From: Pelomonas sp047654805
GTDB taxonomy: Bacteria > Pseudomonadota > Gammaproteobacteria > Burkholderiales > Burkholderiaceae_C
Direction of reading: 5' to 3'
Assembly: GCF_047654805.1 (NCBI RefSeq)
Contig: NZ_JASGIV010000001.1
Coordinates: 868,001-932,000 of the forward strand
DNA length: 64,000 nt
Shown: positions 14,477 to 23,000 of the stretch, one piece after another
Layout: the number at the start of each line of letters is the position of its first letter
How positions within the stretch are numbered: the stretch's first letter is position 1
Program-made: the position numbers and the translations under genes
The notes under the pieces: generated by a model
The model's database searches: none
What the model was told of the DNA's origin: nothing
What the model saw: the letters and a program-made list of their open reading frames with translations, nothing else

Positions 14477-15856
14477 GTGAGCCTGCCGGAGTTGTTGATG
14501 CTGGGCCTGCTGGCCCTGATCCTGATCCTGCTGGTCCTGATCTGGGCCCGCCACAAGCCCCAGGCCGGCGTGGCGCCGGAGCTGCTGCAGAGCAACGAGC
14601 GGCTGGAGCGAGAGCTGCGCGACGAGCTCGGCCGCAGCGCCAGCGGGACGCGCCAGGAGCTGCTGCAGGGCCTGGCCCAGTTCCAGCAGGTGCTGACGCA
14701 GGGCCTGCAGGGCAGCAACCAGTCCCTGGCCCAGCAGGCGCTGGCCGCGCGCGAAGCTCAGGATGCAGCGGCGCTGCGCAGCGTCCAGGCGCAGGCCGAA
14801 TCCATGCAGCGGCTGAACGACGCGATGCGCGAGCAGCTGCAGGCCCTGTCCAAGACCAACGACCAGCGCCTGGCCGAGCTGCGCCTGACTGTCGAGCAGC
14901 GACTCACCGCCATCCAGCAGGACAACGAGAAGAAGCTGGAGCAGATGCGGGCCACGGTGGACGAGAAGCTGCACGCGACGCTGGAGCAGCGCCTGGGCGA
15001 GAGCTTCAAGCAGGTGGCCGAGCGGCTGGAGCAGGTGCACAAAGGCCTGGGCGAGATGCAGAACCTGGCGCGCGACGTGGGCTCGCTCAACCGCGTGCTC
15101 ACCAACGTCAAGACGCGCGGCGTGTTCGGCGAAGTGCAACTGGCGGGCCTGCTGGACCAGGTCTTCACGCCCGAGCAGTACGCCGCCAACGTGGCGACGT
15201 TGCCGGGTTCGTCGGAACGGGTGGAGTTCGCGATCGCGCTGCCGGGCCAGCGCCGGGATGACGACATCGGCGGCAAGCCGCTGTGGTTGCCCATCGATGC
15301 CAAGTTCCCCCGCGAGGACTACGAGCGTCTGCTGGATGCGCAGGAGCGCGGCGACCCGGCGGGCGCGGAAGCCTCGGCCAAGGCCATCGAGAACCGGTTG
15401 CGGCTGGAGGCCAGGACCATCCGCGAGAAGTACATCGGCCCGCCGCACACCACCGACTTCGGCATCCTTTTCGTGCCCACCGAGGGCCTGTATGCCGAGG
15501 CCTTGCGCCGCCCCGGCCTGGTGGAGGGACTGCAGCGCGAGTTCAAGGTCATGCTGTGCGGCCCGACCACCTTGCTGGCCACGCTGACCAGCCTGCAGAT
15601 GGGCTTTCGCACGCTGGCGCTGGAGAAGCGCTCGGCCGAGGTCTGGGAGGTGCTGGGCGCCGTCAAGACCGAGTTCGGCAAGTTCGGCGACGTGCTGGCC
15701 AAGGCCAAGAAGAAGCTTGAAGAGGCCGGCAACACGCTGGACGCCGCCGAGGTGCGCACACGCGCGATGACGCGCAAGCTCAAGGGCGTGGAGGCGCTGC
15801 CGGACGATGCGGCTCAGCGCATGCTGCAGCTTGGCCCGGGCGAGGACGCCGAGTGA
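14477..15856 (+). CDS. rmuC: DNA recombination protein RmuC
   Basis: The product has 459 residues from a GTG at 14477; an ATG at 14498 is an alternative. A single N-terminal membrane anchor (LLMLGLLALILILLVLIW) precedes a long coiled coil rich in Gln/Glu/Arg (about residues 35-170). The RmuC domain has LAGLLDQVFTPEQYAANV, LWLPIDAKFPREDYERLL and DFGILFVPTEGLYAEAL. RmuC limits recombination at inverted repeats and has a nuclease-like fold. The 70-base leader before it is GC-rich. The stop overlaps the MFS gene start. Confidence 0.93.
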   Translation: MSLPELLMLGLLALILILLVLIWARHKPQAGVAPELLQSNERLERELRDELGRSASGTRQELLQGLAQFQQVLTQGLQGSNQSLAQQALAAREAQDAAALRSVQAQAESMQRLNDAMREQLQALSKTNDQRLAELRLTVEQRLTAIQQDNEKKLEQMRATVDEKLHATLEQRLGESFKQVAERLEQVHKGLGEMQNLARDVGSLNRVLTNVKTRGVFGEVQLAGLLDQVFTPEQYAANVATLPGSSERVEFAIALPGQRRDDDIGGKPLWLPIDAKFPREDYERLLDAQERGDPAGAEASAKAIENRLRLEARTIREKYIGPPHTTDFGILFVPTEGLYAEALRRPGLVEGLQREFKVMLCGPTTLLATLTSLQMGFRTLALEKRSAEVWEVLGAVKTEFGKFGDVLAKAKKKLEEAGNTLDAAEVRTRAMTRKLKGVEALPDDAAQRMLQLGPGEDAE

Positions 15857-17022
15857 GTCGAGCCCGTGAAGGGGAGGCGGCGCAGCAGAGCCTGCGCCAC
15901 GCGTTCAAGTGGCTGATCGCCACCATGATCTGCGTGCACGCCTGCATGGCCACCACGCGTGTCACCGCCAGCCTCTGGGTGCTGGACCAGGGCTACGGCG
16001 AAGCCTCGGTGGGCTTGCTGCTCAGCCTCTTCGCGGTCGCACCCATCGTGCTGTCGCTGTGGGCCGGGCGACTGGCCGACCGGCACGGCTTCCACCGCCC
16101 GGTGGGCGTCGGCGTGGCGCTGGCCTTCGTTGGCGCGCTGCTGGCGCTGGCCGTGCAGCAGCTCTGGTCCATCGCGCTGGGCTGCCTGTTGTGCGGCGGT
16201 GCCGTCGCGGTGGCGGCCGTGGCCATGCAGCGTGAAGCCGGGCTGATGGCCGAGGAGCCGGGCGAGCTCAAGAAGATCTTCAGCTGGATGGCGCTTGGGC
16301 CTGCGCTGTCCAACGCCGTCTCGCCCGTCATCGCCGGCCTGCTGATCGACCACATCGGCATGACGGCGGCCTTCGCCTTCGCGACCGGCCTGCCGGTGCT
16401 GGCCTGGGCGCTGGGCCGCAAGGTGCCGCGAAATCCGCCCAAGATCCACTCTCAGAGCTTTCGCGATCGCGCCGCCTGGGACCTGTTTCGCCTGCCTGTC
16501 TACCGCCGCCTGCTGGTCGTGAACCTGGCGCTGTCGGCCGGCTGGGACGCGCACACCTTCGTCGTGCCCGTCGTGGGCCATGCGCGCGGCCTGTCGGCCG
16601 CCAGCATCGGCCTGGTGCTGGGCAGCTTTGCGGTGGCAGCCACCGTCGTGCGCCTGGCCATCGTGCGCTTCGCCGACGACATCGACGAGGGCCGCGCGCT
16701 GCGTGCGGCGATGACGGTGGCGACGCTGACCTTCTTCGCCTATGCCTGGCTGCCCGGCACATTCGGCCTGATCTGCGGCTCGGCGCTGCTCGGCACGGCC
16801 CTGGGCTCGGTGCAGCCCATGATCCTGGCGATGCTGCACCGCGCGACACCGCCCGAGCGCCACGGCCAGGCGCTGGGCCTGCGCATGCTGACGCTCAACG
16901 GTGCCACCGTGGCCATGCCGGCCGGCTTTGGCATGCTGGCCGTCGCCACGGCCACGGCGGCGCCGATGTGGCTGATGGGATCGCTGCTGCTGGCTGCGCA
17001 ATGGCCGGCTCGCAAGCTGTGA
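15853..17022 (+). CDS. Major facilitator superfamily transporter
   Basis: The product has 389 residues from a GTG that overlaps the rmuC stop (GTGA). Twelve membrane segments can be drawn. The loop between segments 2 and 3 holds a typical motif-A variant, WAGRLADRHGFHRPVG. The later half mirrors the first around RFADDIDEG. MFS proteins of this small size export drugs or metabolites or import small solutes; neither direction nor substrate can be told. Confidence 0.88.
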   Translation: MSRAREGEAAQQSLRHAFKWLIATMICVHACMATTRVTASLWVLDQGYGEASVGLLLSLFAVAPIVLSLWAGRLADRHGFHRPVGVGVALAFVGALLALAVQQLWSIALGCLLCGGAVAVAAVAMQREAGLMAEEPGELKKIFSWMALGPALSNAVSPVIAGLLIDHIGMTAAFAFATGLPVLAWALGRKVPRNPPKIHSQSFRDRAAWDLFRLPVYRRLLVVNLALSAGWDAHTFVVPVVGHARGLSAASIGLVLGSFAVAATVVRLAIVRFADDIDEGRALRAAMTVATLTFFAYAWLPGTFGLICGSALLGTALGSVQPMILAMLHRATPPERHGQALGLRMLTLNGATVAMPAGFGMLAVATATAAPMWLMGSLLLAAQWPARKL

Positions 17023-17275
17023 GCCCCTCGTCCGAGGGTTTCCTTGGGCGGCCCTTCCGGGGACGGTGATGCCGGCGCCATCGAGCCGCTGGCACATCGC
17101 CTTCGTGGGGCGGCTCGGGAGCGGCCATCGCCCGGCAGTAACGCTCGGTCCGGAGGCTCAGTCCTGAAGCTCGGCCATGGCGCACGCCGTGCAGCCCGGA
17201 GCGAGCGGGGGCGCAGGAAAACGCGGTAGCGGGTTCAGGGCCTATCCGTTCTACTGGTGTGACAGGAGGCCCTGG

Positions 17276-17314
17276 ATGCATGCCCTGGTCGTCGGCGTTG
17301 GAGCGCTGGGTTGA
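17276..17314 (+). CDS. Twelve-residue leader ORF coupled to the CHASE2-GGDEF-EAL gene
   Basis: ATG at 17276 opens a short frame, MHALVVGVGALG, that stops at 17312-17314. It has a strong AGGAGG (17264-17269) six bases ahead of its start. Its TGA overlaps the TTG start of the large downstream gene (TTGA at 17311-17314), which itself has no good ribosome site. The arrangement looks like translational coupling or a leader peptide that sets the dose of the downstream c-di-GMP enzyme. Expression of the peptide has not been shown. Confidence 0.5.
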   Translation: MHALVVGVGALG

Positions 17315-20265
17315 AGGCCCGCCTCGGCTACGGGCTGGTTGCGCTGGCGGCCGCGTTGCTGGGCCTGGCCATGGCCTTCTGGCAGGCGGACGTGCCGGTC
17401 CTGGAGCGGCCCGACCATTGGCTGCAGGACTGGCAGACGGCGTGGCGCGGCCCGCTCGCGCCAGGACAGGAGCTGCCGCTGCTGCTGGTTCGCGTGGATG
17501 ACGCCGCGCTGGAGGCCCTTGGCGGCCGCGTGCCCGACCGTGCCGAGATCGCCCGCGCCGTGCAGGCCCTGCACGCAGGCGGCGTGCGGGCCGTGGCGCT
17601 GGACATCTTGCTGCTGCCCGGCGGCGGCACGGCCGAGGGCAGCGCGGCGCTGGCCGCAGCGATGAAGGCCTGCGCCTGCACCCTCATCCCCTTTTCGCTG
17701 CCCGACGACGGCGAGGCCGGTGCGGCGGCCGCGCTCGCACCTGTGCAGGCCCAGGCCCTGGCGCGCTTCGAGGGCGACGTCGCGCTGGCGCGCAGTGAAG
17801 CCTTTTACCGGCCGCGCCGCCTCGTCGCACCGGAGGCAGGGCTCGCGCAGAGCGCGGCGGGCCTGGGCCACATCAGCGCCAAGCCCTCCAGCGATGGCAG
17901 CCTGCGCCGCGACCTGCCGGTGCTGCGCCTGGACGGCAAGGTCTACCCCTCGCTGCCGCTGCGCCTGGCCGCCTTCGCGCGTGGCGCCGACTGGAGCCGG
18001 GCGCAGGCTCGCTTCGGCGCCGAGGTCAGCGTGGGCGAAGCGCTGCGGTTGCCGCTGGACGAACTGTCGCGCATCGGCGTGAACTACTACGGTCGCAGCG
18101 GCAGCTTCGACAGCGTGGGCTTTGCCGATCTGCTGGCCGGTCGCGTGGACCCGGCCCGGTTGCATGGCCGTGTCGCCGTGCTGGGGGTGTCGGCCCTGGC
18201 TGCCGGCGACCACCTGCCGTCTCCCTTTGACGCCCGCCTGCCCGGCATGGAGCGCATCGCCACCGTCACCGACAACCTGCTGACCGGTCGCAGCCTCGTG
18301 CACCCTGCCTGGGGCGGCGCGGCCGAGCTGGCAGCCGTGGTGCTTCTGCCGCTGGCCGCGGTGCTGTTGCTGGCCAGCCGGCCGCTGGGCACCGCGCTGC
18401 TGCTCATCGGCGCGGGCGTGCTGGTGCTGCTGGTCGCTGCGCAATGGGTGTTCGAGCGCCACTACCTCGTCTTCTCGCTGGCGCCGCCGCTGCTGGCCCT
18501 GCTCCTGGCAACGCTGGGCGCGAGCGCGCTGCGTGCCGGCGCCGAGCAGAGCCAGCGCCGCGAAGCCGCGCGGCGGCTGGCGGCCAGCGAGCAGCGCTAC
18601 GCCCTTGCGGCCCAGGGCGCCAACGATGGGCTGTGGGACTGGGATCTGACGGCCCATGAAGGCGCGGGCGAGGTCTACTACTCGCCGCGCTGGCTGGCGC
18701 TGATGGGCCTTTCGGGCGAAGAGGCCGGCCACGCCATCCAGGCCTGGACGCTGCCGCTTGAGTCCGCCGCGCGCCTCGCGTTCGAGGCCGAGCTGCAGGC
18801 CCATCTCGACGGGCGCAGCCAGCAGTTCCACCATGTGCTGCATTTCAACCAGGGCGGCCAGGAGCGCTGGCTGCTGGCGCGGGGCCTGGCTGTGCGCGAG
18901 GAGGGGCGGCCCGTGCGCATGGCCGGCTCACTGACCGACATCTCCGAGAGCCAGCGTTTGCAGCGCCAGATCAGCTTCGACGCACTGCACGACCGTCTCA
19001 CCGGCCTGGCCAATCGCGTGCTGTTCCGCGAGCAGTTGACGCACTTGCTCACCGGCTTGCCGGCACCCGAGACAGGGCTGTTGCTGCTGGGCCTGGACGG
19101 CTTCCGAGCCCTCAACGAAACCCATGGCCCGGTGGCGGGCGACGCGGTGTTGACCGAACTGGCCTCGCGCCTTCGCATGACTTTCGGGGCTCGCCATTTG
19201 GTGGCCCGCATCGGTCCGGACCAGTTCGCGCTGCTGCTGGCCGGCGGAGACAGTGCCCCCACCCTGGCGCGCGGCGTGCAGGCCCTGCTGCAGCAGCCAT
19301 TCAATGTCGTCTCACCCGCGCTGCGGCTGACGGCGGGCATCGCCTGGGCGCAGCGCCGCCATGGCCCCGCCACGGCCGACGAGCTGCTGGCAGCGGCCGA
19401 AGGGGCGTTGGCGCGCGCCAAGTCCGGCGGAAGCGGCCAGATGCATGAGTTCGACCCCGCCGAGCAGCTCGTCGAGCAGTCGCGCCGCTGGCTGCGCGAG
19501 GCCATCGATGCGGCGCTCGCCAGCGGCGACCAGTTCCAGCTGCATTACCAGCCCTTCGTGCGGCTGGCGGACCGAAGCCTGCTCGGCTTCGAGGCGCTGA
19601 TCCGCTGGCGCCACCCGACCAAGGGACTCATCATGCCGGGCGACTTCATCCCCGTTGCCGAGGCCAGCGGCCAGATCCGCGCCATCGGCCGCTGGGCGCT
19701 GCTGGAGGCCGCGGGCCAGCTGCGGCGCTGGCAGCCACTGGGGTTCGCGGGCGAGGTGGCCGTCAACCTGTCGGGCGTGCAACTCGAGCGCGACGTCCAG
19801 CTGCTGGCCGATGCGCGCGCCACGCTGGCCGCGCTGGGTGATGTACCCGCGCGCCGCCTCAAGCTCGAAGTGACCGAGAGCATGGCCATGGCCAATCCGC
19901 AGCGCAGTGCCGAGGTGCTGCAGGAGCTGGCACGCATGGGATTCAAGCTCAGCATCGACGATTTCGGCACCGGGTACTCTTCGCTGGCCTATCTGCATCG
20001 CTTCCCCTTCGACACGCTGAAGGTGGACCGCAGCTTCGTCATCCGCCTGGGCCAGGGCCGCGAGGCGCAGGAGATCGTCCGCACCATCGCAGGCCTGGCG
20101 CTCGCGCTGGGCAAGCAGACGCTGGCCGAGGGGGTCGAGGACGAGAAGCAGGCTGCGCTGCTGGCGCAGCTTGGCGTGCAGGTCGGGCAGGGCTGGCTGT
20201 TCGCGAAGGCGCTGCCGGAGGAGCAGGCGAGTGAGGCGATACGCAGCGTGCCATGGCGGCGTTAG
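17311..20265 (+). CDS. CHASE2-PAS-GGDEF-EAL signalling protein
   Basis: The product has 984 residues from a TTG start. An N-terminal membrane segment is followed by a periplasmic CHASE2 sensor region (about residues 35-300), three membrane segments (about 330-400) and a PAS domain (about 415-535, with NDGLWDWDL). A GGDEF-like domain then holds HDRLTGLANRVLF, but its active-site motif reads GPDQF, so cyclase activity is doubtful. The EAL domain (about 715-975) is complete: FEALIRW, DDFGTGYSSLAYL and DTLKVDRSF. Net activity is probably c-di-GMP hydrolysis regulated by an extracytoplasmic cue. Confidence 0.9.
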   Translation: MKARLGYGLVALAAALLGLAMAFWQADVPVLERPDHWLQDWQTAWRGPLAPGQELPLLLVRVDDAALEALGGRVPDRAEIARAVQALHAGGVRAVALDILLLPGGGTAEGSAALAAAMKACACTLIPFSLPDDGEAGAAAALAPVQAQALARFEGDVALARSEAFYRPRRLVAPEAGLAQSAAGLGHISAKPSSDGSLRRDLPVLRLDGKVYPSLPLRLAAFARGADWSRAQARFGAEVSVGEALRLPLDELSRIGVNYYGRSGSFDSVGFADLLAGRVDPARLHGRVAVLGVSALAAGDHLPSPFDARLPGMERIATVTDNLLTGRSLVHPAWGGAAELAAVVLLPLAAVLLLASRPLGTALLLIGAGVLVLLVAAQWVFERHYLVFSLAPPLLALLLATLGASALRAGAEQSQRREAARRLAASEQRYALAAQGANDGLWDWDLTAHEGAGEVYYSPRWLALMGLSGEEAGHAIQAWTLPLESAARLAFEAELQAHLDGRSQQFHHVLHFNQGGQERWLLARGLAVREEGRPVRMAGSLTDISESQRLQRQISFDALHDRLTGLANRVLFREQLTHLLTGLPAPETGLLLLGLDGFRALNETHGPVAGDAVLTELASRLRMTFGARHLVARIGPDQFALLLAGGDSAPTLARGVQALLQQPFNVVSPALRLTAGIAWAQRRHGPATADELLAAAEGALARAKSGGSGQMHEFDPAEQLVEQSRRWLREAIDAALASGDQFQLHYQPFVRLADRSLLGFEALIRWRHPTKGLIMPGDFIPVAEASGQIRAIGRWALLEAAGQLRRWQPLGFAGEVAVNLSGVQLERDVQLLADARATLAALGDVPARRLKLEVTESMAMANPQRSAEVLQELARMGFKLSIDDFGTGYSSLAYLHRFPFDTLKVDRSFVIRLGQGREAQEIVRTIAGLALALGKQTLAEGVEDEKQAALLAQLGVQVGQGWLFAKALPEEQASEAIRSVPWRR

Positions 20266-20280
20266 GGCTGGATGCGCCGA

Positions 20281-20303
20281 CGCCCCGGAGCTAGGCCGGG
20301 GCG
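20281..20303. terminator. Possible hairpin terminator between convergent genes
   Basis: CGCCCCGG (20281-20288) and CCGGGGCG (20296-20303) form a perfect 8-bp stem with a 7-base loop, 15 bases after the GGDEF-EAL stop. No T-tract follows, so strength and mode of termination are uncertain. Confidence 0.4.
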
Positions 20304-20378
20304 ATGGGGCGATGGGGCCCGCCGGATCGCATGACCGGTCGGGCCGCGGGCCTGGCAGCGGGCCCGCCAGGCGCTTCT

Positions 20379-22133
20379 TCAGAAGTCGTGCCAGTCATCC
20401 GTGCCGGTCCTGCCGGCCGAGGGAGCCTGCGGCTGCGGTGAGTGCGGTGCTGCCGGTTTCGCCGCCCCGAACTGGGTGCGGACGACGTTGGTGGCCCGAT
20501 TCGGGCCACGGCGTTCGCCCTGTGGCAGCTGGGGCACCACCTGTGCCACTTCCGGCGAACGGGGGCTCGCGTCCAGCGAGAACACGGCGACGGCCTGCAC
20601 CAGCTGGGCTGCCTGGATGCGCAGGCTCTCCGCGGCCGCCGCGCTTTCTTCGACCAGCGCGGCATTCTGCTGGGTGACCTGGTCCATCTGCGTGATGGCC
20701 TGCCCGACCTGATTGACACCAGCGCTCTGTTCGCGGCTGGCGGTGCTGATCTCGCCGACGATGTCGCTGACGCGACGGATGGCGGTGACCACTTCCTCCA
20801 TGGTCTGGCCCGCGCGATCGACCAGGACGGATCCCTGCTCGACCTGGTCGACGCTCGCGGAGATCAGTGCCTTGATCTCCTTCGCGGCCTCGGCGCTGCG
20901 CTGCGCCAGGTTGCGGACCTCTCCGGCCACGACGGCAAAGCCGCGCCCCTGCTCGCCGGCCCTCGCGGCCTCGACGGCCGCGTTGAGCGCCAGGATGTTG
21001 GTCTGGAAGGCGATGCCGTCGATGACACCGATGATGTCCGAGATCTTCTTGGAGCTTTCGTTGATGCCCTTCATGGTGTTGACGACCTCGTTGACGACCT
21101 CGCCGCCCTTGGCGGCCACGCCGGATGCGCCCTGCGCCAGCTGATTCGCCTGCTGGGCGCTGTCGGCGTTGCTGCTGACGGTCGTGCCCAGCTCGTCCAT
21201 CGTCGCGGTCGTTTGCTGCAGGGCACTGGCCTGCTCTTCGGTACGCTGGCTGAGGTCGGTGTTGCCCATCGCAATCTGGGCCGAGCCCGTTGCGATGGAG
21301 TCCGACACCTGGCGCACCTGGTGGACGATGGAAGACAGGCTGGCCTGCATTGCGCCCAGTGAGGCCAGCACGCTGCCTTGCGGTGCCTTGTCCGCGTGAG
21401 GGACCGGGCTCAGGTCGCCCTCGGCCACCTTGCGTGCGGCAATACTGAGGTCGGCCGGCTCCGCACCCAGGGCGCGGCTCAGGCGCCGGACGATGACGAC
21501 TCCGGCAACGGTGGCGGCGGCGAAGGCGATGGCGCAGGCCAGCAGCAGGAGGTTTCGTTCCGCGGCGTACTGCTGTCCGGACTCCAGGATCATCTGCTCG
21601 GCGCGCTGAGTGGTGTATTCGAGGTAGCTCCGCTCCGCCGCGATCAATGCCGCCAGTAGCGGCCGGCATTCCTCGTTCATCTTCTGCACCGCCTGCTCGG
21701 TCTGCTTCTTCAGCGCCAGATCCACGATGCTCAGGGCCACGGGGGCGTACTTCTGCTCAATGTGTGCCATGTCATTGATCAGATCGCGCGCCTTCTGGGG
21801 CACGCCGTCCGCGCTGCCCATCAGCTGCAGCTTGGACAGGCGCTCCGTGACGTCCTTGTGGGCTTGCAAGACCTCGGCCTTCTCGGCTTCGAGATCGGAT
21901 GCGTTGGTCACCAGGACCAGATTGCGCGCGGCGATGGCGCGCCGGTCCACGGCGGTGCGCACGCTGGCCGCCATGGCGGCCCGTGCATTGACGCCCTCGA
22001 CATAGTGGACGAAGTTCTGGTTGGCGTCGTGTAGCGACTTCATCGACAGGCCCGCCACGATCAAGAGTAGCAAGGCGAGGCCGCCGAAGGCGGTGGTCAA
22101 CTGGGCGCGCACGGTCAAGGTCTTGGTAGTCAT
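20379..22133 (-). CDS. Methyl-accepting chemotaxis protein with C-terminal CheR/CheB tether
   Basis: The product has 584 residues. Membrane segments lie at about 10-30 and 195-215, flanking a four-helix-type periplasmic sensor. A HAMP-like linker follows, then the signalling domain with the hairpin tip IIGVIDGIAFQTNILALNAAVEAARAGEQGRGFAVVAGEVRNLAQRS (cited in short parts: IAFQTNILALNAAVEAARAG). After the coiled coil there is a Pro/Ala-rich flexible tail ending in DWHDF, which fits the xWxxF pentapeptide that recruits methylation enzymes in chemoreceptors. The neighbouring cheW gene is 19 bases upstream in the same operon. Confidence 0.92.
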   Translation of the reverse strand: MTTKTLTVRAQLTTAFGGLALLLLIVAGLSMKSLHDANQNFVHYVEGVNARAAMAASVRTAVDRRAIAARNLVLVTNASDLEAEKAEVLQAHKDVTERLSKLQLMGSADGVPQKARDLINDMAHIEQKYAPVALSIVDLALKKQTEQAVQKMNEECRPLLAALIAAERSYLEYTTQRAEQMILESGQQYAAERNLLLLACAIAFAAATVAGVVIVRRLSRALGAEPADLSIAARKVAEGDLSPVPHADKAPQGSVLASLGAMQASLSSIVHQVRQVSDSIATGSAQIAMGNTDLSQRTEEQASALQQTTATMDELGTTVSSNADSAQQANQLAQGASGVAAKGGEVVNEVVNTMKGINESSKKISDIIGVIDGIAFQTNILALNAAVEAARAGEQGRGFAVVAGEVRNLAQRSAEAAKEIKALISASVDQVEQGSVLVDRAGQTMEEVVTAIRRVSDIVGEISTASREQSAGVNQVGQAITQMDQVTQQNAALVEESAAAAESLRIQAAQLVQAVAVFSLDASPRSPEVAQVVPQLPQGERRGPNRATNVVRTQFGAAKPAAPHSPQPQAPSAGRTGTDDWHDF

Positions 22134-22152
22134 GGCGATGTCCTTTGGTTGC

Positions 22153-22659
22153 TTAGTGGGTCAGGCCGATGCCTGCGTCGGCGATGAGGGTGGCGATGTC
22201 CAGCATGACCAGCGTGCGTTGGCGCTTGCCCTGCTGGACACCTGCGATGCCGGTGATGTGGCGGCCATTGATGGCGCCCCGGAATGCGGGGGCCGGGCGG
22301 ATGTTTTCGGCGCTGAGTTCGAGGACGTCCGAGACGGAGTCCACAACCACGCCCAGGGTGCCGCCCGGCAGGTTGAGCACGACGGTGACTGTCTTCGCGT
22401 CGAAGCGCTGCGGTACGTCGAACTGCACCCGGAGGTCGACCACGGGCACGATCTCGCCCCGCAGGTTCAACACGCCCGAGATGAAGGGTGGGGCGCCCGC
22501 GATCCGGGTCGAGGCTTCATAGCAGCGAATCTCCTGGATACACAGGATGCTGATGCCGTACTCCTCGGCCCCCAAACGGAAGCTGAGGTATTCCTGCGTG
22601 ACGGAAGCCTTTGCCCAACCCGGTTGGGTCTGGGAAGGGCGGATGGCGGTGGAGGTCAT
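22153..22659 (-). CDS. cheW: Chemotaxis coupling protein CheW
   Basis: The product has 168 residues. The CheW fold is indicated by EYLSFRLGAEEYGISILCIQEIRCYE, PPFISGVLNLRGEIVPVVDLR and VVDSVSDVLELSAENIRPAP (each a family block). CheW links chemoreceptors to the CheA kinase. It is followed by a chemoreceptor gene on the same strand with a 19-base gap. An AGGAGTGAG ribosome site precedes the start. No cheA or cheY is in the window. Confidence 0.93.
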   Translation of the reverse strand: MTSTAIRPSQTQPGWAKASVTQEYLSFRLGAEEYGISILCIQEIRCYEASTRIAGAPPFISGVLNLRGEIVPVVDLRVQFDVPQRFDAKTVTVVLNLPGGTLGVVVDSVSDVLELSAENIRPAPAFRGAINGRHITGIAGVQQGKRQRTLVMLDIATLIADAGIGLTH

Positions 22660-22700
22660 GTCGGCTCACTCCTGGCTGGTACGACGGGTTGACGATGACC

Positions 22701-22735
22701 AAATGATATTTAATAAGTAGTAAAAATGATATTTA
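22701..22735 (-). promoter_or_regulatory. Pair of 12-bp direct repeats in an AT-rich promoter region
   Basis: AAATGATATTTA occurs at 22701-22712 and again at 22724-22735, 23 bases apart (about two helical turns). The block is by far the most A+T-rich in its surroundings and sits 42 bases upstream of cheW, on the opposite side from the M16 peptidase gene. The rest of the 341-base gap (22660-23000) is GC-rich with no ORF or RNA that I recognise. A regulator or sigma-factor site is inferred; no known consensus was matched. Confidence 0.45.
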
Positions 22736-23000
22736 TGAAACAAGTTGGAGGGGCTTTAAATGTTAAAAATGACCGAATCGTGACGCTGGGAAGGCTTGAA
22801 ACGGGAGCTGGAGGCCATTCGCCCGTGTTGTCCTTGGGGGCGCCGCCAGTCGTTGCCGGGCGGCGCCGCGCTCCCGTGTGGCTGTCTGCGACGCGGCCTT
22901 TGCGTTGCCGTCGTCCGCCCAGGCCGTCGACCGTGGCAGCTGCGAAACCGCGCAGAATGACCAGCTCCAGAAAACACAGACTCCGGTGGAGACAGACTGA

